A stretch of DNA of 64,000 nt from Vreelandella aquamarina (GCF_900110265.1 NZ_FODB01000007.1:1-64000); one strand, 5' to 3'; shown: positions 17,639 to 29,898, counted from the first letter of the stretch. Made by a program: numbers and translations. Notes: generated from the letters alone by a model not told the origin.

Positions 17639-18339
17639 CCTAACCGCCTCTTGGCCGCTTCACTGACCGCATGGGCCAGCGCATTGATGAGGGTGACCAG
17701 CGTCAGCAGTACGATGCCCAACCCGAGCGCCAGGGGAAGATCCCCCTTGCTGGTCTCCAGCACGATGCTGGTGGTCATCACCCGAGTCACGCCGTCGATA
17801 TTGCCACCGACGATCATCACCGCGCCCACTTCGGCGCTGGCCCGGCCAAAGCCCGCTAGAATCACCGTCAGCAGGCCAAAGCGCGCATCCCACAGTAGGG
17901 TGGGCATCATGCGTAGCTGGGTCAGCCCCAGCGAGCGTAGCTGCTCGGCGTACTCATGCTGCAGGGCTTCCACCTGCTGGCGCGTCAGCGCAGCGATAAT
18001 CGGAAATACCAGGATGACTTGAGCAATCACCATGGCGCTGGGCGTGAACAGCAGCCCAAACGAGCCTAATGGTCCTGCCCGGGAGAGCAGCAAATAGACA
18101 CATAGCCCTGCCACGACCGGCGGTAGCCCCATCAGTGCATTGAGTACGACGATCAGTCCGTTACGCCCAGGAAAACGCCATAGGGCGAGCGCCGCTCCCA
18201 CTGGCAGCGCCAAGGCGCTGGCGATTAGCACGGCGACCAGCGACACCTGTAAAGAGAGCACCACGATGTCGATCAAATCTGAGTCCATGCCCAGAATCAG
18301 CGCGAGCGCCGTATAAAAAGGGTTATCACTTGCTGACAT
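17635..18339 (-). CDS. tupB: Tungstate ABC transporter permease TupB
   Basis: This inner-membrane permease of about 234 residues has five or six helices and a cytoplasmic loop of the EAA type (EQLRSLGLTQLRMMPTLLW) that docks on TupC. Its size and the PPVVAGL segment match TupB/ModB-like permeases. I start at the ATG at 18339; a GTG at 18372 would add eleven residues. It is first in the tup operon and divergent from the regulator across about 168 bases. Confidence 0.87.
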   Translation of the reverse strand: MSASDNPFYTALALILGMDSDLIDIVVLSLQVSLVAVLIASALALPVGAALALWRFPGRNGLIVVLNALMGLPPVVAGLCVYLLLSRAGPLGSFGLLFTPSAMVIAQVILVFPIIAALTRQQVEALQHEYAEQLRSLGLTQLRMMPTLLWDARFGLLTVILAGFGRASAEVGAVMIVGGNIDGVTRVMTTSIVLETSKGDLPLALGLGIVLLTLVTLINALAHAVSEAAKRRLG

Positions 18340-18416
18340 AAGTACCTGATGTAGAAGCGTTGGGTCGCGCACATGCCAGTGCGATGGCCACGGAAGAAAC
18401 GGGTGAGCAAAGTGTA

Positions 18417-18469
18417 TTCAGTAGGCTGCATAGTGTACGTTTACTTGATGTTATGCATTGGCTACTGAA
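18417..18469. promoter_or_regulatory. Candidate operator in the tup divergent spacer
   Basis: TTCAGTAGGC (18417-18426) and GGCTACTGAA (18460-18469) are inverted copies matching at nine of ten positions. The same spacer holds several ATGCA/TGCAG-like repeats up to 18500. The spacing is large for a hairpin but fits two operator half-sites around the promoters. Confidence 0.45.
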
Positions 18470-18507
18470 ATATATGCAGCCATACGCAGCTAAATGCAGG
18501 GTGAGCG

Positions 18508-19389
18508 ATGCCAAACGACTATTTGACTACCGCTGAGGTGGCGGATTATCTGCGTTTGAAAGAGCGCAAGGTGTACGACCTGGTGCGTCAGGGCCATATC
18601 CCCTGCAGCCGTGCGACGGGAAAGCTGCTGTTTCCTCGACAGCATATTGATATGTGGGTGCTTAGCCACTTGGAAGGCGACCAGGCGCAGCGGCAGCCGC
18701 CTCCGCCGGTATTGGCGGGCAGCCAAGACCCGCTGCTGGAGTGGGCTGTGCGAGAGAGCGGGAGTGACTTGGCCTCGTTGTGTCAAGGCAGTGGCGACGG
18801 CGTGCGCCGCTTGCTGAAAGGCAGGGCGATGCTAGCGGGGATCCATCTGCTCGACGCGGCTTCTGAGCGCTATAACGAACCTGCTGCGTTGGGCCTAGGC
18901 GGAGTGCGCGATCTGATCGTGCTGCACTGGGCCACGCGCCGCCAGGGGCTGCTCTTGGCGCTGGGGAATCCATTGGACATTCGGTCGGTAGGCGACATTG
19001 CCAAGCGCAAAGCCATGCTTGCCCACCGCCAGCCAGGCGCAGGGGCCGCGCAGCTCTTGAACTGCATGCTGCAGCAGGCGGGCATTGTGCCCGAAGCGCT
19101 GAGATGGGCGGCACATCCTGCGCTCAGCGAGGACGATTTAGCGCTGACCATTGCCCAAGGTGAAGCCGATGTTGGGCTGGGGATGGAGTCTGCCGCGCAA
19201 CGCCAGCAGCTGGACTTTATCCCGCTGGTGGAGGAGTCGTTTGATCTGGTGATGCATCGTCGCAGCTACTTTGAGCCTGCCGTCCAAGCCTTGTTTGAAT
19301 TTGCCAGAGAGCCCCGGTTTGCCCAGCGTGCGAGTACGCTAAGAGGGTATGATGTGAGCCAGCTAGGCCGCGTGTTGTACAACGCTTAA
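18508..19389 (+). CDS. One-component regulator: excisionase-type HTH + periplasmic-binding-like domain
   Basis: This 293-residue protein begins with a helix-turn-helix of the excisionase/HTH_17 class (LTTAEVADYLRLKERKVYDL at about 6-25). A proline-rich linker leads to a substrate-binding-protein-like domain (about 85-290) of the kind that binds molybdate or similar oxyanions. It has no signal peptide, so it acts in the cytoplasm. Its position, divergent from tupBCA, suggests that it senses tungstate or molybdate and controls uptake. It is not a ModE protein (no Mop domain). TGCAGGGTGAG lies before the ATG. The ligand is inferred from context. Confidence 0.78.
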   Translation: MPNDYLTTAEVADYLRLKERKVYDLVRQGHIPCSRATGKLLFPRQHIDMWVLSHLEGDQAQRQPPPPVLAGSQDPLLEWAVRESGSDLASLCQGSGDGVRRLLKGRAMLAGIHLLDAASERYNEPAALGLGGVRDLIVLHWATRRQGLLLALGNPLDIRSVGDIAKRKAMLAHRQPGAGAAQLLNCMLQQAGIVPEALRWAAHPALSEDDLALTIAQGEADVGLGMESAAQRQQLDFIPLVEESFDLVMHRRSYFEPAVQALFEFAREPRFAQRASTLRGYDVSQLGRVLYNA

Positions 19390-19474
19390 GCGCGTAGCGA
19401 CTAGTCTGATTCGGCCTCTACGCTTGACGATTGTATAAGATGCGCCACACTGGAGAGGTGTTGTAGACGTAACC

Positions 19475-19502
19475 TCATCACGAAAAGATCATCACGAAAA
19501 GG
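19475..19502 (+). repeat. Two 14-base tandem repeats at the pfpI ribosome-binding site
   Basis: TCATCACGAAAAGA (19475-19488) is followed directly by TCATCACGAAAAGG (19489-19502). The second copy supplies the first part of the AAAAGGAGAG ribosome-binding site of the next gene. Confidence 0.75.
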
Positions 19503-19510
19503 AGAGCACG

Positions 19511-20074
19511 ATGAATCAAGCACTGAATGGTAAACGTGTTGCTATTTTAGCCACCGACGGTTTTGAAGAGTCCGAGCTGAGCGTGCCTCGCGCGGCGCTC
19601 CAAAAAGAGGGTGTTGAAGTGCATATTGTCTCGCCGGAAGGCAAGGGCATTCGCGCTTGGGCAGAAACCGACTGGGGCGATACCTACGAGGCCGACAAGG
19701 CACTGGCAGACGTTAGCGAGTCCGACTACCACGCCCTGGTACTCCCCGGCGGCCTGTTCAACCCTGACGAGCTGCGCCTGAACGAAGACGCCCTGAGCTT
19801 TGTAAAAGCGTTCTTCCAAGCGGGCAAGCCCGTCGCCGCCATTTGCCACGCGCCGTGGATTTTGATTAACGCTGGCGTGGTCGAAGGGCGCAAGATGACC
19901 TCCGTGCCGAGTGTCGCCCAAGATCTGCGAAATGCGGGTGTGAACTGGGTGGATGAGCCGGTAGTAGTCGATAGCGGCCTCGTGACCAGCCGCACACCCA
20001 AAGACCTGGACGCCTTTAATTCCAAACTGCTGGAAGAGCTGCAGGAAGGGCGCCACTCAGGCCAGCACGCTTAA
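19511..20074 (+). CDS. DJ-1/PfpI family protein (YhbO-like)
   Basis: This 187-residue alpha/beta protein has the type 1 glutamine amidotransferase-like fold. The nucleophile elbow is ICHAPW with Cys112 and His113, and the conserved Glu is in GFEESEL near 19-20. Members act as glyoxalase/deglycase-like or stress proteins; exact activity varies and has been disputed. Length matches E. coli YhbO. AAAAGGAGAG precedes the ATG. Its stop shares one base with the App1 gene that follows, so the two are coupled. Confidence 0.85.
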   Translation: MNQALNGKRVAILATDGFEESELSVPRAALQKEGVEVHIVSPEGKGIRAWAETDWGDTYEADKALADVSESDYHALVLPGGLFNPDELRLNEDALSFVKAFFQAGKPVAAICHAPWILINAGVVEGRKMTSVPSVAQDLRNAGVNWVDEPVVVDSGLVTSRTPKDLDAFNSKLLEELQEGRHSGQHA

Positions 20075-21192
20075 TGGCGTGGTATCACCAGTGGGCAAGC
20101 TTTGCCAAAAGGCTTGCCCACGTTGTTGCAAAACCGATGAAGCGGGACAGTGGCCGCAGCGGGATGATGGTGCATCCCTACCGCGGTTACGGTTCCCAGC
20201 GGGAAATCTTTGTGATGGGCCGGGTGTTCCGCCAAGCGGCACTCGGCCGTGCCATTCCTAGACGCGGTATGCTGCGCGATACCGCCGACGTCGCGCGGCG
20301 AGTGTTCCGGCGTGGCCTCGCCAATGCCAAAGTCGATATTCGGGTGGGGGGCAATGAGCTCTGTTTAACCACCGACCGAGACGGCTACTTTGATGCCCAC
20401 CTGCCGATTAGTACGCCTTTGCCGGTCGATGTTTCCTGGCATCGCGCCGATATTTTGGTCCATGCCGAGGGGCACCCACCGATCCGTACCAGCGTAGAAG
20501 TGTACGTACCGCCTCCTGAGGCGGACCTGTTGGTGATCAGCGATATCGACGATACGGTGATGTTCACCGGCGTGGCGGAAAAGTTTAAAATGCTTTACCG
20601 ACTGTTTGTGCGCAAGCCCCACCGACGGACGGCGTTTCCCGGTGTAGCATCGCTCTATCAGGCGCTTTACCGTGGGCAGACCGAAAAGGCCGAGCGGCCG
20701 ATTCTTTATGTTTCTCGTGGCCCGTGGGCGATTTATGAAATGTTGGAAGCTTTCTTCCAAATCAACCGGATTCCAGTGGGTCCTATTCTGTTTTTACGGG
20801 AGTGGGGGATCTCATGGCGTAAGCCGTGGCCCCGCCGAGCGGAGGATCATAAGCGTGACCTGATCGACCGCATGCTGGCGCTGTATGACGACATGCCCTG
20901 CATTTTGATTGGCGATAGCGGCCAGCACGACCCGGAAGTCTACACGGAGGTCGTTAAAGCTTATCCGGATCGGATCAAAGCGATTTATATTCGCCGCGTC
21001 GACAGCGACCCCCAGCGGGAAGCCGCCATTCAGCGTCTGCGCGATGAGTTAGCCCATACCGATTGTGAGCTGGTCTTGGCCGTAGATAGCATTTTGATGG
21101 CAGAGCATGCCCACGCCAAAGGCGATATCTCCGCCCGCGGGCTGCAAGCGGTTCAGCGCGACGTCGAAGCCCATCGTAACGAGCCTGACTAA
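20074..21192 (+). CDS. App1/DUF2183-type phosphatase
   Basis: This 372-residue protein has the HAD-like motif DIDDT at 157-161 and later a GDSGQHDPE block, the signature of the App1 phosphatidate-phosphatase domain (DUF2183). A beta-rich domain (about 75-145) precedes the catalytic part. Yeast App1 dephosphorylates phosphatidate and diacylglycerol pyrophosphate; the bacterial substrate is unproven. No signal peptide or TM helix is evident. It starts on the last base of the pfpI stop. Confidence 0.83.
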   Translation: MAWYHQWASFAKRLAHVVAKPMKRDSGRSGMMVHPYRGYGSQREIFVMGRVFRQAALGRAIPRRGMLRDTADVARRVFRRGLANAKVDIRVGGNELCLTTDRDGYFDAHLPISTPLPVDVSWHRADILVHAEGHPPIRTSVEVYVPPPEADLLVISDIDDTVMFTGVAEKFKMLYRLFVRKPHRRTAFPGVASLYQALYRGQTEKAERPILYVSRGPWAIYEMLEAFFQINRIPVGPILFLREWGISWRKPWPRRAEDHKRDLIDRMLALYDDMPCILIGDSGQHDPEVYTEVVKAYPDRIKAIYIRRVDSDPQREAAIQRLRDELAHTDCELVLAVDSILMAEHAHAKGDISARGLQAVQRDVEAHRNEPD

Positions 21193-21265
21193 GCTGTGTT
21201 CCCCCGCCATTCGTGGTAAAAATGAGCGTTGATGTCTCTCTTACTTGGCGGGTTCCGGTGTTGTG

Positions 21266-21940
21266 ATGCTCATCCTCTTAATTGTGCTGGCGTTGGCTAT
21301 TTTTGTGCTGCCCAACCTATGGGCAAAATGGGTATTAAGGCGCCATACCCGAGGGCGTGATGATTACCCAGGTACCGGTGCGGAATTGGCCAAACATCTG
21401 CTGCGCCGTATGGGTGTGGAGGGCGTACGGGTAGAGCGCACCGAACAGGGCGACCATTACGACCCTGAGGCACGCTGTGTACGCTTAACGCCCGATCACT
21501 ACGATGGCCGTTCGCTTACGGCGGTAACCGTTGCCGCCCATGAGGTGGGCCATGCTATTCAGCACCATGAAGGTTATGCGCCGCTGCTGGCCCGCAGCCG
21601 TTTGGTGCAAGTGGCGCAAAAAGCGGAAAAGCTAGGCGCTATTTTGATGATGGCCGCGCCGTTTCTGTTCCTGCTGACGCGGCTACCCGGTGGGCTTGCG
21701 ATGATAGTCGTCATGGCGGTGATTAGCTTCGGCACCGCCGCGCTGGTGCATCTGGTCACGCTGCCGGTGGAGTTCGATGCCAGTTTCAATCGTGCGTTAC
21801 CGTTGTTGAAAGAGTACGTGCCGCCTGCCGATATGGCCGGTGCCCGCCACGTACTCACCGCCTGCGCCTTTACCTATGTGGCCGCGTCGCTAGCCAGCGT
21901 GATGAACCTGGGTCGCTGGCTGGTGATTTTAAGGCGCTGA
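21266..21940 (+). CDS. Membrane zinc metallopeptidase (YugP type)
   Basis: This 224-residue protein has an N-terminal helix, the zinc motif HEVGH at 92-96 and two further helices (about 125-170), then a VEFDAS segment whose acidic residue is a likely third ligand. It matches the YugP/Zn_peptidase_2 family of membrane proteases of unknown substrate. I start at the ATG at 21266, so that the first helix comes at once as in relatives; a TTG at 21245 would add seven residues. It follows the App1 gene by about 70 bases and may share its transcript. Confidence 0.82.
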   Translation: MLILLIVLALAIFVLPNLWAKWVLRRHTRGRDDYPGTGAELAKHLLRRMGVEGVRVERTEQGDHYDPEARCVRLTPDHYDGRSLTAVTVAAHEVGHAIQHHEGYAPLLARSRLVQVAQKAEKLGAILMMAAPFLFLLTRLPGGLAMIVVMAVISFGTAALVHLVTLPVEFDASFNRALPLLKEYVPPADMAGARHVLTACAFTYVAASLASVMNLGRWLVILRR

Positions 21941-21978
21941 TTTAAAAGTGCTGATTTAAAAGTACTGGTTTAAAAATG
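21937..21978. repeat. Three 14-base tandem repeats after the zinc peptidase gene
   Basis: CTGATTTAAAAGTG (21937), CTGATTTAAAAGTA (21951) and CTGGTTTAAAAATG (21965) are contiguous. The first unit overlaps the stop codon. The array fills the gap before convergent cmoB. Confidence 0.8.
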
Positions 21979-21996
21979 GTGGGCGGCCATCACTCA

Positions 21997-23007
21997 CTAC
22001 TCCGGCTTGTTCGCCAGAATCACCGCACGGCGTGGGGCGGGGTAGCCTTCAATGGTGCGGCTGCGGTCATTCGGGTCGAGGAAGTCCGCCAGCGACTGGT
22101 AGGTCATCCACTCGGTGGAGCGCTGCTCATCGAGCGTCGTCATCGCTTCATCTACCACCCGTACATTGGTGAAGCCGCAGCGCTCCAGCCAGTGGCACAG
22201 TGCTTTGGAGGAAGGCAGAAAGTAGACGTTGGGCATGGCGGCGTAGCGCTCGCCGGGTACGAATACGGTCTGCTCATCGCCTTCTACCACCAGCGTTTCC
22301 AGCACCAGCTCACCGCCGGGGGCCAGCGCGCCTTTTAGCTGTTGCAGGTGCTCAAGGGGCGAAGGGCGGTGGTACAGCACGCCCATGGAGAACACCGTGT
22401 CGAAGAAGCCCAGGTTTTCCGGTATGTCCTCGATACCCACCGGCAGAAACTGTGTACGTCCTTCATCGGCGTTGCCGACAAAGTGGCGCACCGCCTGAAA
22501 CTGCCAGTAAAAGCGTGGGGAAGGGTCAATCACCAACACGAAAGCCGCGCCTGCACCCGCCATACGCCAGGCGTGGTAGCCGCTGCCGCCGCCCACGTCC
22601 AGCACTTTGCGGTACTTCAACGGCGCGAGATGCGGCGCGACGCGTTGCCATTTCCAGTCAGAGCGCCACTCGGTATTGATCTCGATACCACCCAGGTTGA
22701 ATGGCCCTTTGCGCCACGGGGCCAGCTTGCGCAGCAGATTGAAGCACTGGCGCTGCTGGCTGTCGGTGAGGTCTATTTCCACCGTCAGCGTGTCGCTGTT
22801 TAGATCCACACGGCGCTCTTCCGGCAATGGCGGCAGCTTGGCCACGGCTTTTTCCCAGGCAGAGAGATCGCCGTGGCGCTGGCGGTCCAGCCCGCTGGAG
22901 AGCTGCTCGGGGAGCTTGGCAAGCCAGGGCGTGAGCGAGGCATCTTGAGTGGCCTGATCTAAAAACGCTTGATACAGCACGCGATGATCGTCGGGGAGTA
23001 GCGCCAC
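21997..23007 (-). CDS. cmoB: tRNA U34 carboxymethyltransferase CmoB
   Basis: This 336-residue class I methyltransferase-fold enzyme moves the carboxymethyl group of carboxy-SAM to ho5U34, making cmo5U34. Motif I is VLDVGGGSGYH and WRMAGAGA follows, the family pattern. The cofactor-binding loop and the tail (PEGYPAPRRA-like) match E. coli CmoB (323 residues). It follows cmoA by one base on the minus strand. Together with cmoM at 8.2 kb the late wobble-uridine pathway is encoded here. Confidence 0.92.
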   Translation of the reverse strand: MALLPDDHRVLYQAFLDQATQDASLTPWLAKLPEQLSSGLDRQRHGDLSAWEKAVAKLPPLPEERRVDLNSDTLTVEIDLTDSQQRQCFNLLRKLAPWRKGPFNLGGIEINTEWRSDWKWQRVAPHLAPLKYRKVLDVGGGSGYHAWRMAGAGAAFVLVIDPSPRFYWQFQAVRHFVGNADEGRTQFLPVGIEDIPENLGFFDTVFSMGVLYHRPSPLEHLQQLKGALAPGGELVLETLVVEGDEQTVFVPGERYAAMPNVYFLPSSKALCHWLERCGFTNVRVVDEAMTTLDEQRSTEWMTYQSLADFLDPNDRSRTIEGYPAPRRAVILANKPE

Positions 23008-23008
23008 C

Positions 23009-23752
23009 TTAACCCTCCTTAAAGGCGATCAGCGAGGTGAAGTTCAGGTACTGGAACCAGGTCATGGAGCGGGGAAAACCCGCCAGCGACAAGCGCTCGT
23101 GCAGCGCATCGAGCGTATCGGGAATCAGCACGTTCTCAAGCGCGGTGCGCTTTTGGCTGATCTCCATATCGCTGTAGCCATTGGCACGCTTGAAGTCGTG
23201 GTAGCGCTCGACCCGCCAAGCGTTGTCGCGCTCGTCGGCATCGACGGTTTTTTCCGAAAGAATCAGCACGCCGCCGGGCTCAAGCGTGTTGTAAAGCCGC
23301 GTGAGTAGCGCATCACGATCGGCCGGTGGCAAAAACTGCAGCGTGAAGTTGAGAATAATCATCCCCGAAGGCGCATACTCGTAGGTACGAATATCGGCTT
23401 CTTCCACCTGCATGGAGTGCTCGGGGCACTCATCGAGAAAGGTCTGCTTGGCTCGGGCGGCCATGGCCGGGGAAAGGTCGATACCGGTATAGCGGAACGC
23501 ATCGGCGGGCAGCGCGCCTGCCAGGGCGAGTCCGGATGCGCCCAGCGAGCAGCCCAGATCATAAACATGGGCACCGTGGCGCAGGTGGCGTTTGGCAATC
23601 AGGCTCAGCATGCCCAGAATTTGGCCGTAGCCGGGCACCGAGCGGCGGATCATGTCGGGGAAGCACGCGACGACCTGCTCGTCAAAGGAGAACCTAGCCA
23701 CCTTGTCTAGGGGTGTTGAAAAGATAGCGTCGCGGTAAGATGCATCACTCAT
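23009..23752 (-). CDS. cmoA: Carboxy-SAM synthase CmoA
   Basis: This 247-residue SAM-binding enzyme turns SAM and prephenate into carboxy-SAM for CmoB. The GCSLGASGL motif and the block around [11 protein letters not shown] are characteristic. I chose the ATG at 23752 ([11 protein letters not shown]) because it gives exactly the length of E. coli CmoA; the longer reading from 23866 runs into the pgi leader. It is divergent from pgi across about 115 bases. Confidence 0.92.
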   Translation of the reverse strand: MSDASYRDAIFSTPLDKVARFSFDEQVVACFPDMIRRSVPGYGQILGMLSLIAKRHLRHGAHVYDLGCSLGASGLALAGALPADAFRYTGIDLSPAMAARAKQTFLDECPEHSMQVEEADIRTYEYAPSGMIILNFTLQFLPPADRDALLTRLYNTLEPGGVLILSEKTVDADERDNAWRVERYHDFKRANGYSDMEISQKRTALENVLIPDTLDALHERLSLAGFPRSMTWFQYLNFTSLIAFKEG

Positions 23753-23866
23753 GGGCAAGCCAGGATGGTTAATGAGGCTGCGTAGTTTACGCGCCCTTGT
23801 TAACGCAGAACAGGCCTGATCAACACAGATTCCTGCCTCACGGAACGACGCCACAGGAGAAGGCAC

Positions 23867-25570
23867 ATGGCTTCAGCAACAGCAACTCCCGATACGCTAC
23901 CCGCTTGGCAAACGCTCTCACAGCACGCCCAGGCGCTTAAGCATGTCCACTTGAAAAACCTGTTTGGGGATGACCCTGGCCGTTGGCAGCACTTTACTCG
24001 TCAGGTGGCGGGGCTCACTCTCGATCTTTCCAAGCAGCGTTGGGACGACGATACGCTGGAGCACCTGCTGGCGCTGGCTCAAGAGGCGGGCGTGCCAGGG
24101 GCCATCGAGGCGCTGCTGAGCGGTAAGCGGGTGAACGTCAGTGAGAACCGCCCAGCGCTGCATACCGCCTTGCGCCTACCTGCGGATGCGAGCCTGGAAG
24201 TGGAAGGCGAAGATATCGTCGGGGCCGTGCATGACAGCTTGGCGCAAATGGAGCGCCTAGTTCAGCGGCTACATGCGGGCCAGTGGCGTGGGGCCACCGG
24301 CAAGCCTATTCGTCACGTGGTGAATTTAGGCGTGGGCGGCTCGGATTTAGGGCCGCTGATGGTGACCCATGCCCTCGCGGACTATCGCCCCAGCGATATT
24401 CACCCGGTGGAGGTGCATTTTGCCTCCACGATGGATGGCTCCCAATTGGCGGACTACCTCAGCCGGTTCAATCCTGAAACCACGCTGTTTGTGCTGTCGT
24501 CCAAGTCGTTCACCACCATTGATACGCTCTCCAACGCCAACACGGCCCGCGACTGGCTAATCGGGCGGCTTACACAGCACGCCGACCTGCCAGAAGTCAG
24601 CCCCCATGCCAAACCGATCAGCGCAGAGCTGATTGTGCGCCAGCACTTTATTGGTGTATCCGCCAGCCCTGACAAGATGAGCGAGTGGGGGATTGCCCCG
24701 GACCACCAGCTGATGTTTTGGGAGTGGGTCGGCGGGCGCTACTCGCTGTGGGGCACCATTGGGCTGCCGATTGCGCTGGTCATTGGCATGGAGAACTTCC
24801 GCGAACTGTTGGCGGGCGCCCATGCTATGGATAGCCACTTCCGCGATGCGCCACTGGAGGACAATCTGCCGGTGTTACTGGGCTTGGCAGGCATCTGGAA
24901 CGTGAACTTTCTGGATATTCGCGCCCACTCAATTCTGCCCTACGACGGGCGGCTTGAGTACTTTGCCGCTTACCTCGAACAGCTCGAAATGGAGTCCAAT
25001 GGCAAATCGGTGACGCGCCAGGGCCAAGCGGTGAACTACTCCACCTGCCCGGTGCTGTGGGGCCAGTTGGGCCCTAATGCCCAGCATGCGTTTTATCAAC
25101 TGCTTCACCAGGGCACGCAGCCGGTGGTGTGCGATTTTATCGCGCCGCTTAAGCGTTACGATGAGGTCGAAAATCTGGATACCCGCCGCCATTTGAAGTC
25201 GCAGCATCGCTTGGCGCTGGCCAACTGTTTTGCCCAGTCCCGTGTGCTGATGTTGGGCGACGATGCGCTGGAAGAGGATGGCCCTCGCCCCGAACACAAG
25301 CGCTACCGGGGTAATCAGCCCTCTTCAACGGTGCTGCTGGATAAGCTCACGCCTGCCACGCTAGGGTCGTTGATAGCGCTGTATGAACACAAAGTCTTCG
25401 TGCAGGCCGTGATTTGGGATATCAATCCCTTCGACCAGTGGGGGGTTGAGCTTGGCAAACAAATTGCCACTGACACCCAGGCCATTATCGACGGTGAAAA
25501 GAGTATCAGCCGTATGGATGCTTCCAGCCGTGGCTTGATTGAAGCGTTTTGGGCCGCCGAGCAGGAGTAG
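23867..25570 (+). CDS. pgi: Glucose-6-phosphate isomerase
   Basis: This 567-residue cytosolic enzyme interconverts glucose-6-phosphate and fructose-6-phosphate. The sugar-phosphate-binding SSKSFTT block, the VGGRYSLW segment and the GANQP-like end region (here KQIATDTQ) are all in the usual order. Length is near that of E. coli Pgi (549). AGGAG precedes the ATG by seven bases. It stands alone between cmoA and parE. Confidence 0.93.
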   Translation: MASATATPDTLPAWQTLSQHAQALKHVHLKNLFGDDPGRWQHFTRQVAGLTLDLSKQRWDDDTLEHLLALAQEAGVPGAIEALLSGKRVNVSENRPALHTALRLPADASLEVEGEDIVGAVHDSLAQMERLVQRLHAGQWRGATGKPIRHVVNLGVGGSDLGPLMVTHALADYRPSDIHPVEVHFASTMDGSQLADYLSRFNPETTLFVLSSKSFTTIDTLSNANTARDWLIGRLTQHADLPEVSPHAKPISAELIVRQHFIGVSASPDKMSEWGIAPDHQLMFWEWVGGRYSLWGTIGLPIALVIGMENFRELLAGAHAMDSHFRDAPLEDNLPVLLGLAGIWNVNFLDIRAHSILPYDGRLEYFAAYLEQLEMESNGKSVTRQGQAVNYSTCPVLWGQLGPNAQHAFYQLLHQGTQPVVCDFIAPLKRYDEVENLDTRRHLKSQHRLALANCFAQSRVLMLGDDALEEDGPRPEHKRYRGNQPSSTVLLDKLTPATLGSLIALYEHKVFVQAVIWDINPFDQWGVELGKQIATDTQAIIDGEKSISRMDASSRGLIEAFWAAEQE

Positions 25571-25676
25571 AGTGCTCAATTCATATGGCTGGATATACAG
25601 CTTTTTGGTTTTCAGCTATCCTATGTGCTTTTCCAAGCGGCCCTATTTTAAGAGTACTCAAGAGGCCGTCCTGTGA

Positions 25677-27635
<1,959 letters not shown>

Positions 27636-27642
27636 CCCCCCG

Positions 27643-29895
27643 ATGACCATGGATATTCAGGTAGCGGAAGGCGACGTCGAGCGTCTGTCCCTGCGCGATT
27701 ACACCGAAAAAGCGTACCTCGACTACTCGATGTACGTCATTCTAGACCGCGCCTTACCCAACATTGGCGATGGCATGAAACCCGTGCAGCGGCGGATCAT
27801 CTACGCCATGCGCGAGCTGGCGCTGCATGCCAATGCCAAGTACAAGAAGTCGGCGCGTACCGTCGGTGACGTACTGGGTAAGTTCCACCCCCATGGGGAC
27901 AGCGCCTGCTATGAAGCCATGGTACTGATGGCGCAGTCGTTCAGCTACCGCTACCCGCTGGTGGATGGCCAGGGTAACTGGGGTAGCCCAGACGACCCGA
28001 AATCTTTCGCGGCCATGCGCTACACCGAGGCCAAGCTTTCCAAATTTGCCGACGTGCTGCTGAGTGAATTGGGCCAGGGCACCGTAGAGTGGGCGCCGAA
28101 CTTCGATGGCACCATGCAAGAGCCTGTAGTACTGCCCGCGCGGTTGCCCCACGTGCTGCTCAACGGCGGCACCGGTATTGCGGTGGGCATGGCGACCGAT
28201 ATTCCGCCCCATAACGTCTCGGAAGTGGTGGAAGCCACTTGCCACCTGCTGCGTCATCCCGAGGCCACCACGACGGATTTGATGGCGTTCGTGCCTGCAC
28301 CGGATTTCCCGACGGATGCAGAAATCATCACGCCGAAAGCGGATCTGCGTAAGCTCTATGAGACTGGCCGAGGCTCGGTCAAATTACGCGCCCGCTATGT
28401 ACGTGAAGACGCCAATATCGTCATTACTGCCGTGCCTTATCAGGTCAGCGGTGCCAAAGTATTGGAGCAAATCGCCGCGCAAATGCAGGCGAAAAAGCTG
28501 CCTATGGTGGCCGACCTGCGCGATGAATCGACCCATGAAGAGCCAACCCGCTTGGTGATTGAGCCGCGCTCGAGCCGTGTGGATGTCGAAGCGCTGATGG
28601 CGCACCTGTTTGCCACTACGGATCTGGAAAAGAACGTGCGGGTGAACATGAACGTGATTGGCCTGGATGGCCGTCCACGGGTGATGCCGCTGACCGATAT
28701 GCTGGGTGAGTGGCTGCGGTTTCGCCGTGCAACGGTGCGTCGCCGCCTTGAGCACCGTTTAGGCAAAGTGGAAGATCGCCTGCATATTCTAGAAGGCCTA
28801 CTGACCGCTTACCTGAATATTGATGAGGTGATCCGCATCATCCGCGAAGAGGATGAGCCCAAGCCTGCCCTGATGAGCACCTTTGGCCTGACCGAGCGTC
28901 AGGCTGAAGCCATTCTTGAGCTGCGTCTGCGCCATCTTGCCAAGCTGGAAGAGATGAAGATTCGCGGCGAGCAGGATGAGCTGGAAAAAGAGCGTAAAAC
29001 CCTGCAGGGGCTGCTGGGTAGCGAAGCCAAGCTCACCACGCTGATCGAGAAAGAGATCCGCGCAGCGGGTAAAGAGCACGGCGACGAACGCCGTTCGCCG
29101 CTGGTGGAGCGCAGCGAGGCTAAAGCGCTCTCCGAGGTGGAGCTGCTAGGTGCCGACCCGATTACCGTCGTGCTGTCGGATAAAGGCTGGATTCGTGCTG
29201 CCAAAGGCCACGATATCGACCCCGAAGGGCTCTCCTACAAAGCGGGGGATAGTTTCCGACTAGCCGCTCGGGGTAAAACCAACCAGCCGCTGGTGCTGCT
29301 GGACGATACAGGCCGCGCCTATACCCTGGCGGCGCACAATTTACCCAGCGCCCGAGGGCAGGGAGAGCCGGTGACCGGTCGGGTGAACGTGGCAGCGGGG
29401 GCGCAGATGGCGGGTCTGATGCTCGCGCCGCCCACCCAACGCTATCTTCTGGCCAGCGACGGCGGCTATGGGTTTGTGGCCCAGCTCGAAGCGCTCACCG
29501 GCAAAAACAAAGCGGGTAAAGCCGTGCTCAGCGTGCCGAAAGGCTGCAGCGTCATGCCGCCCGTGGAGGTGCCGGAGGGCGAAGGGCTGTGGGTGGCTTC
29601 GGTTTCCAACGAAGGGCGGCTGCTGCTCTTCCCGCTAGACCAGTTGCCCGAGATGGCCAAGGGCAAGGGCAACAAGATGCTCGATATCCCCGGCCCCCGG
29701 GCGGCGCGGCGCGAAGAGTTCCTGCGTGATATCGCCATTGTGCCGGAAGGCGGAGAGCTGATCATTCATGCGGGTAAGCGCAAACTGACCCTCAAGGCGG
29801 ATGATCTCGCGTATTATCGTGGGGAGCGTGGCAGAAGGGGCAGCAAGCTGCCGCGTGGTTTCCAAAAAGTTGATCGTTTAGAAGCAGGGGAGTAA
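27643..29895 (+). CDS. parC: DNA topoisomerase IV subunit A ParC
   Basis: This 750-residue subunit cuts and rejoins DNA. The catalytic tyrosine is Tyr127 (AMRYTE). The quinolone-determining region reads [11 protein letters not shown], with Ser87 and Glu91 in place of E. coli Ser80 and Glu84, so the common resistance changes are absent. The C-terminal beta-pinwheel (about 490-740) is present. The start is one of two ATGs at 27643 and 27649; GAGG lies upstream in the end of parE. serB follows by three bases. Confidence 0.92.
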   Translation: MTMDIQVAEGDVERLSLRDYTEKAYLDYSMYVILDRALPNIGDGMKPVQRRIIYAMRELALHANAKYKKSARTVGDVLGKFHPHGDSACYEAMVLMAQSFSYRYPLVDGQGNWGSPDDPKSFAAMRYTEAKLSKFADVLLSELGQGTVEWAPNFDGTMQEPVVLPARLPHVLLNGGTGIAVGMATDIPPHNVSEVVEATCHLLRHPEATTTDLMAFVPAPDFPTDAEIITPKADLRKLYETGRGSVKLRARYVREDANIVITAVPYQVSGAKVLEQIAAQMQAKKLPMVADLRDESTHEEPTRLVIEPRSSRVDVEALMAHLFATTDLEKNVRVNMNVIGLDGRPRVMPLTDMLGEWLRFRRATVRRRLEHRLGKVEDRLHILEGLLTAYLNIDEVIRIIREEDEPKPALMSTFGLTERQAEAILELRLRHLAKLEEMKIRGEQDELEKERKTLQGLLGSEAKLTTLIEKEIRAAGKEHGDERRSPLVERSEAKALSEVELLGADPITVVLSDKGWIRAAKGHDIDPEGLSYKAGDSFRLAARGKTNQPLVLLDDTGRAYTLAAHNLPSARGQGEPVTGRVNVAAGAQMAGLMLAPPTQRYLLASDGGYGFVAQLEALTGKNKAGKAVLSVPKGCSVMPPVEVPEGEGLWVASVSNEGRLLLFPLDQLPEMAKGKGNKMLDIPGPRAARREEFLRDIAIVPEGGELIIHAGKRKLTLKADDLAYYRGERGRRGSKLPRGFQKVDRLEAGE

Positions 29896-29898
29896 CGG

